DNA of 64,000 nt from Bacteroidaceae bacterium. GTDB taxonomy: Bacteria > Bacteroidota > Bacteroidia > Bacteroidales > Bacteroidaceae. This document shows, one piece after another, positions 1 through 8,203 of the stretch. The notes beneath the pieces are model-generated. The model was not told where the DNA came from. It saw only the letters and a list, made by a program, of their open reading frames with translations, and did not search any database. Location: contig JAFTYI010000011.1 of NCBI GenBank assembly GCA_017464815.1, forward strand, positions 62,001 through 126,000, written 5' to 3'. A program made the translations under genes and the position numbers. How positions within the stretch are numbered: the first letter of the stretch is position 1; every line of letters begins with the position of its first letter.

Positions 1-2
1 GG

Positions 3-218
3 GCTGTAATTGCGGCTTGTTCATGTGTCACCAAAGATGTCCCTCCGATGGCTGTCGTGGGAGGATGTCCCGCCAAAATCATAAAATACCGGGATGAAGA
101 GAAGTACAATAGGTTGAAACAGGAAGGGAAAATCTATCTTGTATTAAAACAGAATGGAAAAACGATTCGTAATGAACAAGCAAGAAATGTCGCTATTCTT
201 CCAGAAGAAAATAGATAA
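3..218 (+). CDS. Hexapeptide-repeat acyltransferase, C-terminal fragment
   Basis: The window opens inside this gene, so only the last 71 codons are visible, ending at TAA 216-218. The fragment has the end of a left-handed beta-helix acyltransferase: a hexapeptide turn ([14 protein letters not shown]), then [18 protein letters not shown], the usual closing motif of the CysE/LacA/WbbJ family. These enzymes O- or N-acetylate sugars or serine; next to a pyruvyl transferase and a glycosyltransferase, modification of a surface polysaccharide is the likely role (inference). The reading frame overlaps the next gene by up to 65 nt if that gene starts at 154. Confidence 0.8.
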   Translation, partial: AVIAACSCVTKDVPPMAVVGGCPAKIIKYRDEEKYNRLKQEGKIYLVLKQNGKTIRNEQARNVAILPEENR

Positions 219-1098
219 GGTTCGGCTTATAGCAAAAAAGCTGTCAGAAACAATCCGCTTTTTCGGCACAAAAGATAAGGTGCTGTTGAATGTATGGATA
301 CGGCTTTTTGACGGTCAAGTTATCCACTCAAATTTGGGGGACGACTTGAATTTCTACATCTTGGAATCTCTCACTCGTAAACCATTGTTCAATTTATCAA
401 GTATCCTGTGTAAAAGCAGGGAGAACATACTGATGATAGGCTCTATCATAGAGGCTCTTGCCAATAAAGACAGTGTCATCTGGGGAAGTGGGGCGATGTA
501 TGGTGGAGAAATGCCATTGAAGGAGAAGCCGAAGAAGGTTTTGGCTGTCAGAGGTCCACTTACGAGAGGATATCTGTTGTCGCAAGGCGTTGATTGTCCG
601 GAAGTTTATGGAGACCCTGCCTTGCTCTTACCCCGAATCTATAATCCGCAACCTGCGAAGAAATACAAATTGGGGGTAATACCTCATAATGTCGATATTG
701 AAAGCGAATACCTCTCTGAACTGAGACACGATGTTGATGTTAGAATCATCAGATTAAAAGGGTATGAAGATTGGCATAAAGTAATAGATGAGATTTGCGA
801 ATGTGAGTTCATCATATCAAGTTCTCTGCACGGATTGATTATCTCCGATGCTTACGGAATACCCAACCTGTGGATAAAGTTGTCAAATAAAGTATTGGGA
901 GGTGATTTCAAATACTTCGATTACTTTATGTCTGTCGGTAGAGAGGTTTCAGAAGCCTTCCTTGTTGAATCATCTCTTTCGAAAGAAGATTTCTTGGCTC
1001 ACAGGAAGCATTATGCCCCGATAAAATGGGATTCGGAAAAACTGTTGGAATCTTCACCGTTTGACTGGCGGGAAATTGACAATCTGTTGCGGAATTAA
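154..1098 (+). CDS. Polysaccharide pyruvyl transferase family protein
   Basis: 314 residues matching the polysaccharide pyruvyl transferase family (PF04230, CsaB/WcaK-like), which transfers pyruvate from PEP to sugars of surface polysaccharides. Visible features are an N-terminal [11 protein letters not shown] segment, the central VIWGSGAM and [10 protein letters not shown] motifs, GDPALLLP, and the C-terminal [17 protein letters not shown] signature that closes the active site. There is no signal peptide, so it is cytosolic. ATGs at 154, 172 and 187 are all possible starts; the first two lie inside the end of the acyltransferase, so 187 or 172 may be the true start. Sugar target unknown; it belongs to a capsule or exopolysaccharide cluster that continues to the left. 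Confidence 0.85.
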   Translation: MEKRFVMNKQEMSLFFQKKIDKVRLIAKKLSETIRFFGTKDKVLLNVWIRLFDGQVIHSNLGDDLNFYILESLTRKPLFNLSSILCKSRENILMIGSIIEALANKDSVIWGSGAMYGGEMPLKEKPKKVLAVRGPLTRGYLLSQGVDCPEVYGDPALLLPRIYNPQPAKKYKLGVIPHNVDIESEYLSELRHDVDVRIIRLKGYEDWHKVIDEICECEFIISSSLHGLIISDAYGIPNLWIKLSNKVLGGDFKYFDYFMSVGREVSEAFLVESSLSKEDFLAHRKHYAPIKWDSEKLLESSPFDWREIDNLLRN

Positions 1099-1147
1099 GA
1101 AAAAGCTATTACCTTTGCCAAATATCTATTAAAGGAAAAAAAGAGTT

Positions 1148-2071
1148 ATGACCACCACCACTGCTTTATCCCCCATCATCCTGTTTGTATATAACCGCCC
1201 TGACCACACGAAGAGGTGTGTCGCATCGTTGCTGGCCAATGAGTTGGCCGCGCTGAGCGACCTGTATATCTATTCTGATGCCCCGAAGAATGAAGAGGCC
1301 GAAGAGGCTGTGGCACGAGTGAGGGAGTACATCCACACCATCCGGGGATTCAAGAGCGTGACCATCGTGGAGCGCGACCACAACTGGGGATTGGCTGCCA
1401 GCATCATTGACGGAGTGACAACCCTCACGCACCAGTACGGCCGTGTCATTGTGTTGGAAGACGACTTGGTGACGGCACCCCATTTTCTCCGCTTCATGAA
1501 CGATGCACTGGAGGCTTATAAGGACGAGCCGCGTGTGGGACACATTCAGGCCTGCGACTTCACGCAAGACCCTTCGTTGCCGGATATGTTCCTCATCAAG
1601 TTTGCCGGCAGTTGGGGATGGGCTACTTGGGAGCGGGCTTGGCAACACTTCAATCCCAACGGGCAGGAGCTGTTGGACGAGATGGTGAGCCGCCAGCTGA
1701 CCCGCACCTTCGACTTCAACGGGAAGTATGGTTTCACCCGCATGTTGCGCCGCCAGATTGAGGGAAAGAACAATTCATGGGCCATCCGCTGGAATGCCAC
1801 ACTGTTTCTGAAAAATATGCTTTCGCTCAACGTGGGCCGCTCATTGATTCAGAACGAAGGGTTCGACGGGAGCGGCACCAATTGCGGGGGTGGAAGCCTT
1901 TATGCCAGCAATCTGTGGATTATGCCCCTACCTGTGAAAAAAATTTCTCCCGTTGAGGAAAATATTCAAGCACGTCAATGCTTTGAGCGCTACTATGCTC
2001 GCACCAACTCCTTTTGGGCAAAGGCCATCCGCCGCATCAAGCGGACGTTGAAAGGGGACTTTGGGAGATAA
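1148..2071 (+). CDS. Glycosyltransferase (GT2 / GNT-I-like)
   Basis: A 307-residue nucleotide-sugar glycosyltransferase with GT-A fold features. It begins with a beta strand and the donor-site segment ILFVYNRPDHTKRCV, has YSDAPKN, and carries the DxD-type motif in VIVLEDDLVTAPHFL. The downstream GSWGWATWERAWQHF segment is typical of Bacteroidetes sugar transferases sometimes called hemolytic-protein HlpA-like. No signal peptide or membrane segment is seen, so it acts at the cytosolic face. It starts 49 nt after the pyruvyl transferase and is the last gene of the polysaccharide cluster; a long palindrome follows it. Donor and acceptor cannot be told from sequence. Confidence 0.85.
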   Translation: MTTTTALSPIILFVYNRPDHTKRCVASLLANELAALSDLYIYSDAPKNEEAEEAVARVREYIHTIRGFKSVTIVERDHNWGLAASIIDGVTTLTHQYGRVIVLEDDLVTAPHFLRFMNDALEAYKDEPRVGHIQACDFTQDPSLPDMFLIKFAGSWGWATWERAWQHFNPNGQELLDEMVSRQLTRTFDFNGKYGFTRMLRRQIEGKNNSWAIRWNATLFLKNMLSLNVGRSLIQNEGFDGSGTNCGGGSLYASNLWIMPLPVKKISPVEENIQARQCFERYYARTNSFWAKAIRRIKRTLKGDFGR

Positions 2072-2075
2072 AATC

Positions 2076-2158
2076 AGGCACGGATGACACGGATTAACAC
2101 GGATTTATATTTCATTTTGTACTGAAATGGCTCCGTGTAATCCGTGTCATCCGTGCCT
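2076..2158. repeat. Dispersed palindrome, family A, copy 1
   Basis: Near-perfect palindrome built from repeats of the word ACACGGAT. The left arm starts AGGCACGGATGACACGG and the right arm ends with its complement (TCATCCGTGCCT). It lies between the convergent glycosyltransferase and esterase genes. Two more copies are at 9898-9978 and 42627-42701. A bidirectional terminator or transcript-end stabiliser is possible (inference). Confidence 0.85.
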
Positions 2159-2180
2159 AAGAAATGGCGTCATTCTTTTC

Positions 2181-3368
2181 CTATAGGACCTTGTCCAACC
2201 AATCGGCCACCTCTTGCTGAATCTCCTTGCTACAGAAGTGGGGGAGGTCCCAAAGTTTGGTGACCAGTTTGTCGGACACTCCTTGACTTTCGTAGACACT
2301 GCGTATCTGGCTGTATGCCTTCTCCACGGCGATGGGCGGGAAGAGCTTGTCGTGGCGTCCGTTGAAGAAGAGCATCGGCTTGGGGCAGGCGATGGAGGCT
2401 ATGTGGGGGTAGTCCATGTATTGGCGCACCATGGGCAGGGTGTTGGCAAAGTCGGAGCCACCCTTTCCCTTGCGGTATTCCCAGTGGAGCTGATAGTCGG
2501 TGGTGGTCATCCAACAGACGGCGGCACCCGCTTTCACCCGGTCGGTCAGTGCCGTCAGCATCCATGTGCGGTAGGCTCCCATCGAGAAACCCATGGCGCC
2601 GATGCGCTCGGCATCCACCTCGGGAAGTGAAGCCAAGAACTCGGCCGAATAGGCATCCTCAAACGTGGTGGAGCCGCTCCACGAGCGACCCAATTGCTGG
2701 AATACACAGGCTATGACCTGCTGCCCCTCGTAATCGGCTCCCTCCTTGCGTCCGCGTTCGCCCCAAAAGAGGGCATCGAGAGTGAGCACCACATAGCCAC
2801 GGCTGGCCAGGTAGTCGCCCACATACTGGTCGTCATAACATCCGTGTGCCCACTCATCAGCATCTTTCATCACCAACGAATCCACTCCGAAGGGACGCAC
2901 CATCTTCTCCTTGCCGATGGTGAAATGGGCGCCGTGGTCGTGCATCAGCACCACGGCCGGATGAGGCCCCTCTCCATCGGGCACACACAAGTAGGCCGGC
3001 ACACGGGAGTAGGCTGTCAGGTTGAATTTTATCTTTTTCACTTCGTAACCGTTTCTCTTCTCGGTGGCCACCACCTCCATGTCCCATTGCTCCGACGGGC
3101 GTGGTGGAGTCATCATGCACTCCTCGAGCTTGGCGCGGGCCGTTTTGCGCCATTTCTTGAATCGCATGCCGCTGTTCTCCCAAGCGAGGGGGTAGGTCAG
3201 TTCCTCCTTCAGTTGGTCGAGGAACACGGGCATGTCGTTCTTCAGTTCGTACACCGCGTTCGGGCGTGGTTTCTCTTTTTTCTTCTGGGCAAAGGCGGGC
3301 GTGTTTCCACACAAGGCAATAGCACAAAGGGCGAGGGTGATAAGGGCAGATTTTGTTTTCATACGCAT
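2181..3368 (-). CDS. Secreted alpha/beta hydrolase (abhydrolase 7 / acetyl esterase-like)
   Basis: 395 residues with an N-terminal signal peptide (hydrophobic segment ending NTPAFA-Q near residue 28), so it is periplasmic or secreted. The alpha/beta-hydrolase core shows an oxyanion-strand segment VVLMHDHGAH, the nucleophile elbow GFSMGAY (Ser), the acid in FFNGRHDKLFPP (Asp) and the catalytic His in LWDLPHFCS. It resembles the dienelactone-hydrolase/abhydrolase_7 group (PF12715), whose members include Bacteroidetes acetyl-xylan and similar esterases. Substrate is unknown. It starts 4 nt after the ribD stop, so the two are probably co-transcribed although unrelated in function. ATGs at 3368 and 3362 are both usable. 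Confidence 0.8.
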   Translation of the reverse strand: MRMKTKSALITLALCAIALCGNTPAFAQKKKEKPRPNAVYELKNDMPVFLDQLKEELTYPLAWENSGMRFKKWRKTARAKLEECMMTPPRPSEQWDMEVVATEKRNGYEVKKIKFNLTAYSRVPAYLCVPDGEGPHPAVVLMHDHGAHFTIGKEKMVRPFGVDSLVMKDADEWAHGCYDDQYVGDYLASRGYVVLTLDALFWGERGRKEGADYEGQQVIACVFQQLGRSWSGSTTFEDAYSAEFLASLPEVDAERIGAMGFSMGAYRTWMLTALTDRVKAGAAVCWMTTTDYQLHWEYRKGKGGSDFANTLPMVRQYMDYPHIASIACPKPMLFFNGRHDKLFPPIAVEKAYSQIRSVYESQGVSDKLVTKLWDLPHFCSKEIQQEVADWLDKVL

Positions 3369-3372
3369 GTTA

Positions 3373-4449
3373 TCAGTCTTTATGTTGGTTCTTATAATAA
3401 ATCTCTTTTCGGTTTGAATCCATTTGCAACGTCTTTTTGCTGAGGCCGGCGGGCAATGTGGGTGCTTTCACTCCCTCCGCCAAAGTGAGAGGGGCCGTTT
3501 CCACGTGCGCCTCGTCCCACAGGTTGGCATCGATGAAGCTTTGCAACAGAGTGGTTCCTCCCTCTACCAGCAGCGATTGTATGCGCCGGCCGTACAGCTC
3601 GGCAAGCAGTTGGGGAAGAATGTCCTTTGAAAAGTCAAGTGCGACGTACTCCACGTTAGGGAGGGAGGGCGCGTTGGCACATCCCGTAATGACAAGGGTC
3701 GGTTGGCTCCCGTCGAACAGGCGGAGCGTTTTTGGCAGAGAAAGTTCGCGGTCAATGACGATTCGCAGGGGTGACTTGCCCGGCCAGTGGCGCACGGTGA
3801 GCGAAGGATTGTCCAACAGAGCGGTGCGACGTCCCACCATGATGGCCTGCACATCGGCGCGTTGGCGGTGCACCAGCATGGCGGTGTGGCGGGTCGAGAA
3901 GGTGACAGGCGCCTCGTCGGGCGAAGTGCGCAAGCGGTCAATGAATCCGTCGGCGGATTGTGCCCATTTCAAGATGACGTAAGGCCGCTTCTCGGTGTGA
4001 CAAGTGATGAAGCGGTGGTTCAATGCCAAGCACTCCTGCTCGAGCACTCCCACGGTGACGTCGATGCCCGCCTCGCGCAACTTGCGGATGCCTCGTCCGG
4101 CCACTTCGGAGAAAGGGTCGATGCATCCCACCACCACACGAGGGATGCCGCGGGCAATGATGAGGTCGGCACACGGAGGGGTTTTCCCGTAGTGTGAACA
4201 CGGCTCAAGGCTGACGTATATCGAAGCTTGAGCTAAGAGGGGTTCATCCCAAGGCTGAACCGAACTTATCGCATTCACCTCGGCATGTGCCTCGCCACAA
4301 CGGATGTGGTAGCCCTCGCCAATGATGCGTCCGTCGGCCACAATCACTGCGCCCACCATGGGGTTTGGCGCTGCGCCCGCCCGTCCGCATCGGGCCAGTT
4401 GCAGGCATCGTGCCATGTATTTTTCGTCGTCATTCATCGTTTGATTCAT
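3373..4449 (-). CDS. ribD: Riboflavin biosynthesis protein RibD (deaminase/reductase)
   Basis: 358 residues, the usual bifunctional length. The N-terminal cytidine-deaminase-like domain (about 5-145) has the zinc site His55-Ala-Glu57 with Cys84 and Cys93 (PCSHYGKTPPC) and deaminates the pyrimidine intermediate of riboflavin synthesis. The C-terminal reductase (about 150-358) begins RPYVILKWAQSADGFID and ends with the NADPH-site segment LLVEGGTTLLQSF; it reduces the ribosyl side chain. Cytosolic. It is divergent from prmC, and ATG 4449 is favoured because the protein then starts directly before the conserved MARCLQLA helix. Confidence 0.95.
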   Translation of the reverse strand: MNQTMNDDEKYMARCLQLARCGRAGAAPNPMVGAVIVADGRIIGEGYHIRCGEAHAEVNAISSVQPWDEPLLAQASIYVSLEPCSHYGKTPPCADLIIARGIPRVVVGCIDPFSEVAGRGIRKLREAGIDVTVGVLEQECLALNHRFITCHTEKRPYVILKWAQSADGFIDRLRTSPDEAPVTFSTRHTAMLVHRQRADVQAIMVGRRTALLDNPSLTVRHWPGKSPLRIVIDRELSLPKTLRLFDGSQPTLVITGCANAPSLPNVEYVALDFSKDILPQLLAELYGRRIQSLLVEGGTTLLQSFIDANLWDEAHVETAPLTLAEGVKAPTLPAGLSKKTLQMDSNRKEIYYKNQHKD

Positions 4450-4467
4450 TTTTTATGTTTACCTTTG
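4440..4467 (+). promoter_or_regulatory. Candidate prmC promoter
   Basis: TTTG at 4440-4443 and TACCTTTG at 4460-4467 match the two Bacteroidetes sigma-ABfr elements, but the spacer is 16 nt instead of about 19. Transcription would begin near 4474 and run through the CTATAG repeat before prmC. Position just outside ribD on the other strand supports it. Confidence 0.45.
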
Positions 4468-4477
4468 CGCGAGATTT

Positions 4478-4570
4478 ATAGTAGCTATAGTGCTTATAGG
4501 AACTATAGTAACTATAGGGACTATAGTAATAATAGTAATTATAGGAACTATAGGAACCACAATAGGAACT
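4478..4570. repeat. CTATAG-type short tandem repeat
   Basis: Degenerate tandem array of 9-10-nt units of the form (G/A)ACTATAGTA or GAACTATAG filling most of the ribD-prmC gap and, if the promoter call is right, the prmC 5' leader. A related array is at 63571-63632. The units are self-complementary (CTATAG), so the RNA could fold many ways. Confidence 0.8.
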
Positions 4571-4587
4571 GTTCAAACCGCGCAATT

Positions 4588-5439
4588 ATGTCCAGTCGTT
4601 TTGCCACCCTCCGCACCGCTTTGCAGGCCTGCTATCCCGCAGGCGAGGCATCGGCCATTGCCCGATGGGTGCTGACCGAAGGCTTCGGCATCAGCCAGAC
4701 GGACATTTACATGGGCAAAGATATACAATTCTCGCAAGATGACGAGCAGAAATTCGAAAATATTCTCCAACGCTTGCGTAATTATGAGCCAGTGCAGTAT
4801 GTTTTGGGTCATGCTTGGTTCTGCGGACGCCGTTTTGGTGTGGCTCCGGGCGTGTTGATTCCCCGTCCTGAAACGGAAGAGCTGATAGAACTTATTCTTC
4901 AGGATTATCCCACGCCTCCCCATCGGGTGCTCGACATCGGCACGGGTAGCGGATGCATCCCCATTACCCTGTCCGCCCATTGGAGGACGAGCCACGTCGA
5001 AGGGTGGGACATTTCGCCCGAAGCGCTGGTGATAGCCCAACGTAACAACGAGGCACATGCCACGCAGGTGCGCTTTGCCCTTCACGACATCCTTTCTCCC
5101 GCCCCGCTCTCTTGTGAGGAGGGATTCGACCTCGTTGTCAGCAATCCGCCCTACATCAAACAGAGCGAACGCACGCGGATGGAGCGCAACGTGCTCGATT
5201 GGGAACCCGAACTGGCCCTGTTTGTACCCGATGATGACCCCCTGCTCTTCTACCGCACCATCGTGCGTCGTGCGTCCGACGGCTTGCTGAATCCGGGCGG
5301 AAGCCTCTACTTCGAGATCAATCGCGAGCATGGTGCCGCCACCGCCGCTTTGTTGGAGGAGGCGGGCTTCACCCATGTGCAACTGCTGAAAGACCTTTCG
5401 GGAAATGAAAGGTTTGTGAAGGGAAAAAAGCGAAAATAA
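4588..5439 (+). CDS. prmC: Peptide chain release factor N5-glutamine methyltransferase
   Basis: 283 residues from ATG 4588; the open frame extends further upstream, but only through the CTATAG repeat, so 4588 is the sensible start. PrmC (HemK) methylates the GGQ glutamine of release factors RF1/RF2 using SAM. An N-terminal helical domain (about 1-75) is followed by PRPETEELI, the SAM motif I DIGTGSGC (116-123) and the catalytic NPPY (186-189). The C-terminal GSLYFEINREHG and LKDLSGNERFV are family-typical. Cytosolic. It is followed 72 nt later by pyrE, which has its own promoter. Confidence 0.95.
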   Translation: MSSRFATLRTALQACYPAGEASAIARWVLTEGFGISQTDIYMGKDIQFSQDDEQKFENILQRLRNYEPVQYVLGHAWFCGRRFGVAPGVLIPRPETEELIELILQDYPTPPHRVLDIGTGSGCIPITLSAHWRTSHVEGWDISPEALVIAQRNNEAHATQVRFALHDILSPAPLSCEEGFDLVVSNPPYIKQSERTRMERNVLDWEPELALFVPDDDPLLFYRTIVRRASDGLLNPGGSLYFEINREHGAATAALLEEAGFTHVQLLKDLSGNERFVKGKKRK

Positions 5440-5450
5440 TGCCCTAATCC

Positions 5451-5481
5451 TTTGAAGATTCAACTTCTTTCCCTATTTTTG
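5451..5481 (+). promoter_or_regulatory. pyrE promoter, consensus Bacteroidetes type
   Basis: TTTG at 5451-5454, exactly 19 nt, then TATTTTTG at 5474-5481. This fits the TTTG-N19-TAnnTTTG consensus exactly and lies 30 nt before the pyrE ATG at 5512. Confidence 0.8.
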
Positions 5482-5511
5482 CACCCATATATCCTAAGAA
5501 CAAATCGTTAT

Positions 5512-6144
5512 ATGAAAACATTAGAGAAGCTTTTTGCTGAAAAACTGTTGAAAATCAAAGCCATCAAACTGCAGCCCGCCAATCCGTTCACATGGGCTTC
5601 GGGATGGAAGTCTCCGTTCTATTGCGACAACCGCAAGACCTTGTCTTATCCCGCGTTGCGCAATTTCGTGAAGTTGGAAATCGCCCGCCTCATTCAGGAG
5701 CAATTCGGTGAAGTGGATGCCATTGCCGGTGTGGCCACAGGCGCCATCCCTCAGGGAGCCTTGGTAGCCGATGCGCTGAACCTGCCTTTCGTGTATGTGC
5801 GCTCTACTCCGAAGGACCACGGTTTGGAGAACCTCATCGAAGGCGAACTTCGTCCGGGCATGAAGGTGGTGGTTATCGAAGACCTCATCTCTACCGGTGG
5901 TAGCAGCTTGAAAGCAGTAGAGGCCATCCGTCGCGACGGATGCGAAGTAATCGGCATGGTAGCTTCGTACACCTATGGATTCCCCGTGGCCATCGAAGCA
6001 TTCAAGAATGCCAAGGTGAAGCTGGTGACACTCACCAACTATGAAGCCGTCCTCGACGTAGCCCTGAAGACCGGATACATCAGCGAACAGGATGTGCCCG
6101 TGCTTGATGCGTGGAGAAAAGACCCCGCACACTGGGAAGGATAA
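5512..6144 (+). CDS. pyrE: Orotate phosphoribosyltransferase
   Basis: 210 residues from ATG 5512. The enzyme joins orotate to PRPP to make OMP in pyrimidine synthesis. Visible family marks are FTWASGWKSPFYCDNR near the N-terminus, VATGAIPQGALVA, the orotate-loop segment STPKDHGLEN, and the PRPP-binding motif VVVIEDLISTGGSS (119-132). An open frame continues 20 codons upstream, but those codons contain the promoter, so 5512 is chosen. Cytosolic. The next gene starts 119 nt downstream beyond an inverted repeat. Confidence 0.95.
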   Translation: MKTLEKLFAEKLLKIKAIKLQPANPFTWASGWKSPFYCDNRKTLSYPALRNFVKLEIARLIQEQFGEVDAIAGVATGAIPQGALVADALNLPFVYVRSTPKDHGLENLIEGELRPGMKVVVIEDLISTGGSSLKAVEAIRRDGCEVIGMVASYTYGFPVAIEAFKNAKVKLVTLTNYEAVLDVALKTGYISEQDVPVLDAWRKDPAHWEG

Positions 6145-6161
6145 TCATTTAGTAACAAAGC

Positions 6162-6250
6162 AACGAGCTACAAGCTGCGAGTGCCCTATCTGCCACCTTA
6201 CATATATAAATAGGTATAGGACGCGCCTCGTGGCTTGTAGCTCGTAGCTC
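6162..6250. repeat. Inverted repeat between pyrE and the SRPBCC gene
   Basis: ACGAGCTACAAGC near 6162-6174 and its exact complement GCTTGTAGCTCGT near 6233-6245 form a 13-bp stem with a loop of about 58 nt. It probably terminates or attenuates transcription from pyrE; no long T tract is seen. Confidence 0.55.
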
Positions 6251-6263
6251 ATAATTCTTGATA

Positions 6264-6677
6264 ATGACAACATTTGAAAGCAGCATCAAAGTAATCCCCT
6301 TCAGCCAAGAAGCGGTTTACTCCAAAATCTCTGACCTCAATAATCTGGAGCAGGTCAAAGACCGCATTCCCCAAGACAAGATTCAAAACTTTGAGTTCGA
6401 CGCCGACTCCATGAACTTCACCGTCTCCCCCATGGGCAACGTCTGCCTGCGCATCATCGAGCGCGAGCCGTGCAAGCTGGTGAAGTTCGAGACGGCCAGT
6501 TCGCCCCTGCCCTTCAACCTGTGGATTCAGCTGGTGCCCACCAGCGATGAGCAATGCAAGATGAAGATTACCGTCAAGGCCGAGCTCAACCCCTTCATCA
6601 AAGGCATGGTGTCAAAGCCCCTGCAGGAGGGATTGGAGAAGATGGCCGAGATGATAGCACAGATTCCGTTTAAATAG
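6264..6677 (+). CDS. SRPBCC / polyketide-cyclase-like protein
   Basis: 137 residues from ATG 6264; an in-frame TTG at 6258 is less likely. The protein fits the START/SRPBCC helix-grip fold: it opens FESSIKVIPFSQEAVYSKISDLNNLEQV, has the middle strands FTVSPMGNVCLRIIEREPCKLVKFE, and ends in a long helix (MVSKPLQEGLEKMAEMIAQI). Such proteins bind hydrophobic ligands; no function is known for this one. No signal peptide. It ends 15 nt before argH, so it is probably co-transcribed with it. Confidence 0.75.
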   Translation: MTTFESSIKVIPFSQEAVYSKISDLNNLEQVKDRIPQDKIQNFEFDADSMNFTVSPMGNVCLRIIEREPCKLVKFETASSPLPFNLWIQLVPTSDEQCKMKITVKAELNPFIKGMVSKPLQEGLEKMAEMIAQIPFK

Positions 6678-6692
6678 TATTTCGAAAAAGAC

Positions 6693-8042
6693 ATGGCTCA
6701 AAAACTCTGGGAAAAGAACGTACAAGTAAACGAAGAGATTGAACGGTTCACCGTCGGCCGCGACCGCGAGATGGACCTCTACCTAGCCAAGCACGACGTA
6801 CTTGGCTCCATGGCACACATCACCATGCTGGAGAGCATCGGCCTGCTGACGGCCGACGAACTGAAGGTGTTGCTGGCCGAATTGAAGAACATCCATGCCA
6901 TTGCCGAACGCGGCGAATTCGTTATTGAAGAGGGCGTGGAGGACGTGCACTCACAAGTGGAACTCATGCTCACCCGCAAGTTGGGCGACGTGGGCAAGAA
7001 GATACATAGCGGACGCTCGCGCAACGACCAGGTGTTGCTCGACCTCAAGCTGTTCACCCGTGCCCAGCTGCGCGAGATTACCGAGGAGGTGGAGATTCTT
7101 TTCCGCGAACTCATGGCACAGAGCAACCGCTACAAGCATGTGCTGATGCCCGGTTACACCCATCTGCAGATTGCCATGCCTTCGTCGTTCGGCCTTTGGT
7201 TTGGAGCCTACGCCGAGAGCTTGGTGGACGACCTCACCTTCCTGCAGGCCGCCTACCGCGTGTGCAACCGCAATCCCCTTGGCTCCGCTGCCGGCTACGG
7301 CTCGTCGTTCCCCCTCAACCGCGAAATGACCACCCGTCTGCTCGGCTTCGACTCGATGAACTACAACGTCGTCTATGCCCAGATGGGACGTGGAAAGATG
7401 GAGCGTAACGTGGCCTTTGCCCTCGCCTCCATAGCCGGCACCATCGGCAAGTTGGCTTTCGATGCCTGCATGTTCAACAGCCAGAACTTCGGCTTCGTGA
7501 AGCTGCCCGACGAGTGTACCACCGGCTCCAGCATCATGCCCCACAAGAAAAACCCCGACGTGTTTGAGCTGACCCGCGCCAAGTGCAACAAGATTCAGAG
7601 CCTGCCCCAGCAAATCATGATGATTGCCAACAACCTGCCCTCGGGCTACTTCCGCGACCTGCAGATTATCAAGGAGGTGTTCCTCCCCGCTTTCGAGGAG
7701 TTGAAGGACTGCCTGCGCATGACGGCTTACATCATCAATCGCATCAAGGTGAACGAGCACATCCTTGATGATGACCGCTACCTTTACATGTTCAGTGTCG
7801 AAGAGGTGAACCGCCTGGCCGCCGAAGGAATGCCCTTCCGCGATGCCTACAAGAAGGTGGGACTCGATATCGAGGCCGGCAACTTTGCCCACAACAAGCA
7901 GGTGAACCACACCCACGCCGGCAGCATCGGCAACCTCTGCAACGACCGCATCGAAGCGCTGATGAATCAGGTCATCGCCGGATTCAACTTCGATGCTGTA
8001 GAGACCGCCGAGAAGGAATTGTTGGCTACTGGTGAACGATAA
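6693..8042 (+). CDS. argH: Argininosuccinate lyase
   Basis: 449 residues, normal for the fumarase/aspartase superfamily. The enzyme splits argininosuccinate into arginine and fumarate, the last step of arginine synthesis. The superfamily signature GSSIMPHKKNP lies at 278-288 with the catalytic serine loop. The substrate motifs HSGRSRNDQV (about 105-114) and GYTHLQ (His157, catalytic base region) are intact. Cytosolic tetramer in the known family. It follows the SRPBCC gene by 15 nt; no arginine-repressor site was recognised. Confidence 0.95.
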   Translation: MAQKLWEKNVQVNEEIERFTVGRDREMDLYLAKHDVLGSMAHITMLESIGLLTADELKVLLAELKNIHAIAERGEFVIEEGVEDVHSQVELMLTRKLGDVGKKIHSGRSRNDQVLLDLKLFTRAQLREITEEVEILFRELMAQSNRYKHVLMPGYTHLQIAMPSSFGLWFGAYAESLVDDLTFLQAAYRVCNRNPLGSAAGYGSSFPLNREMTTRLLGFDSMNYNVVYAQMGRGKMERNVAFALASIAGTIGKLAFDACMFNSQNFGFVKLPDECTTGSSIMPHKKNPDVFELTRAKCNKIQSLPQQIMMIANNLPSGYFRDLQIIKEVFLPAFEELKDCLRMTAYIINRIKVNEHILDDDRYLYMFSVEEVNRLAAEGMPFRDAYKKVGLDIEAGNFAHNKQVNHTHAGSIGNLCNDRIEALMNQVIAGFNFDAVETAEKELLATGER

Positions 8043-8057
8043 GGGGGGCGCAGCGTA

Positions 8058-8142
8058 GACTTCCATACTCCATGTCTGTACTTCCATAGTCCAGCTGTAC
8101 ACTTTCATAGTCCAGTTGTGGACTTCCATAGTCCAATTTCCT
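8058..8142. repeat. 21-bp tandem repeat, four units
   Basis: Four head-to-tail units with about 21-bp period and core ACTTCCATAGTCCA begin near 8058, 8080, 8101 and 8122. The third unit has ACTTTCATAG and the first has CATACTCCA. It fills the gap between argH and the aldo/keto reductase. Confidence 0.85.
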
Positions 8143-8203
8143 TGCATCCATGCGATAGGGAAGGCGAAAAGAAAAAACTCAATACACACACGTTTTTATA
8201 AGT

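Noticed and set aside
4285..4587. N-terminal extension of PrmC
   Set aside because: The extra 101 codons overlap ribD on the other strand and then translate the CTATAG repeat (Asn-Tyr-Ser-like run); the family starts at the residue chosen.
6951..8189. 412-codon frame antisense to argH
   Set aside because: argH is complete with its signature. Only the short stretch through the 21-bp repeat gives a regular peptide pattern, which is a product of the repeat.
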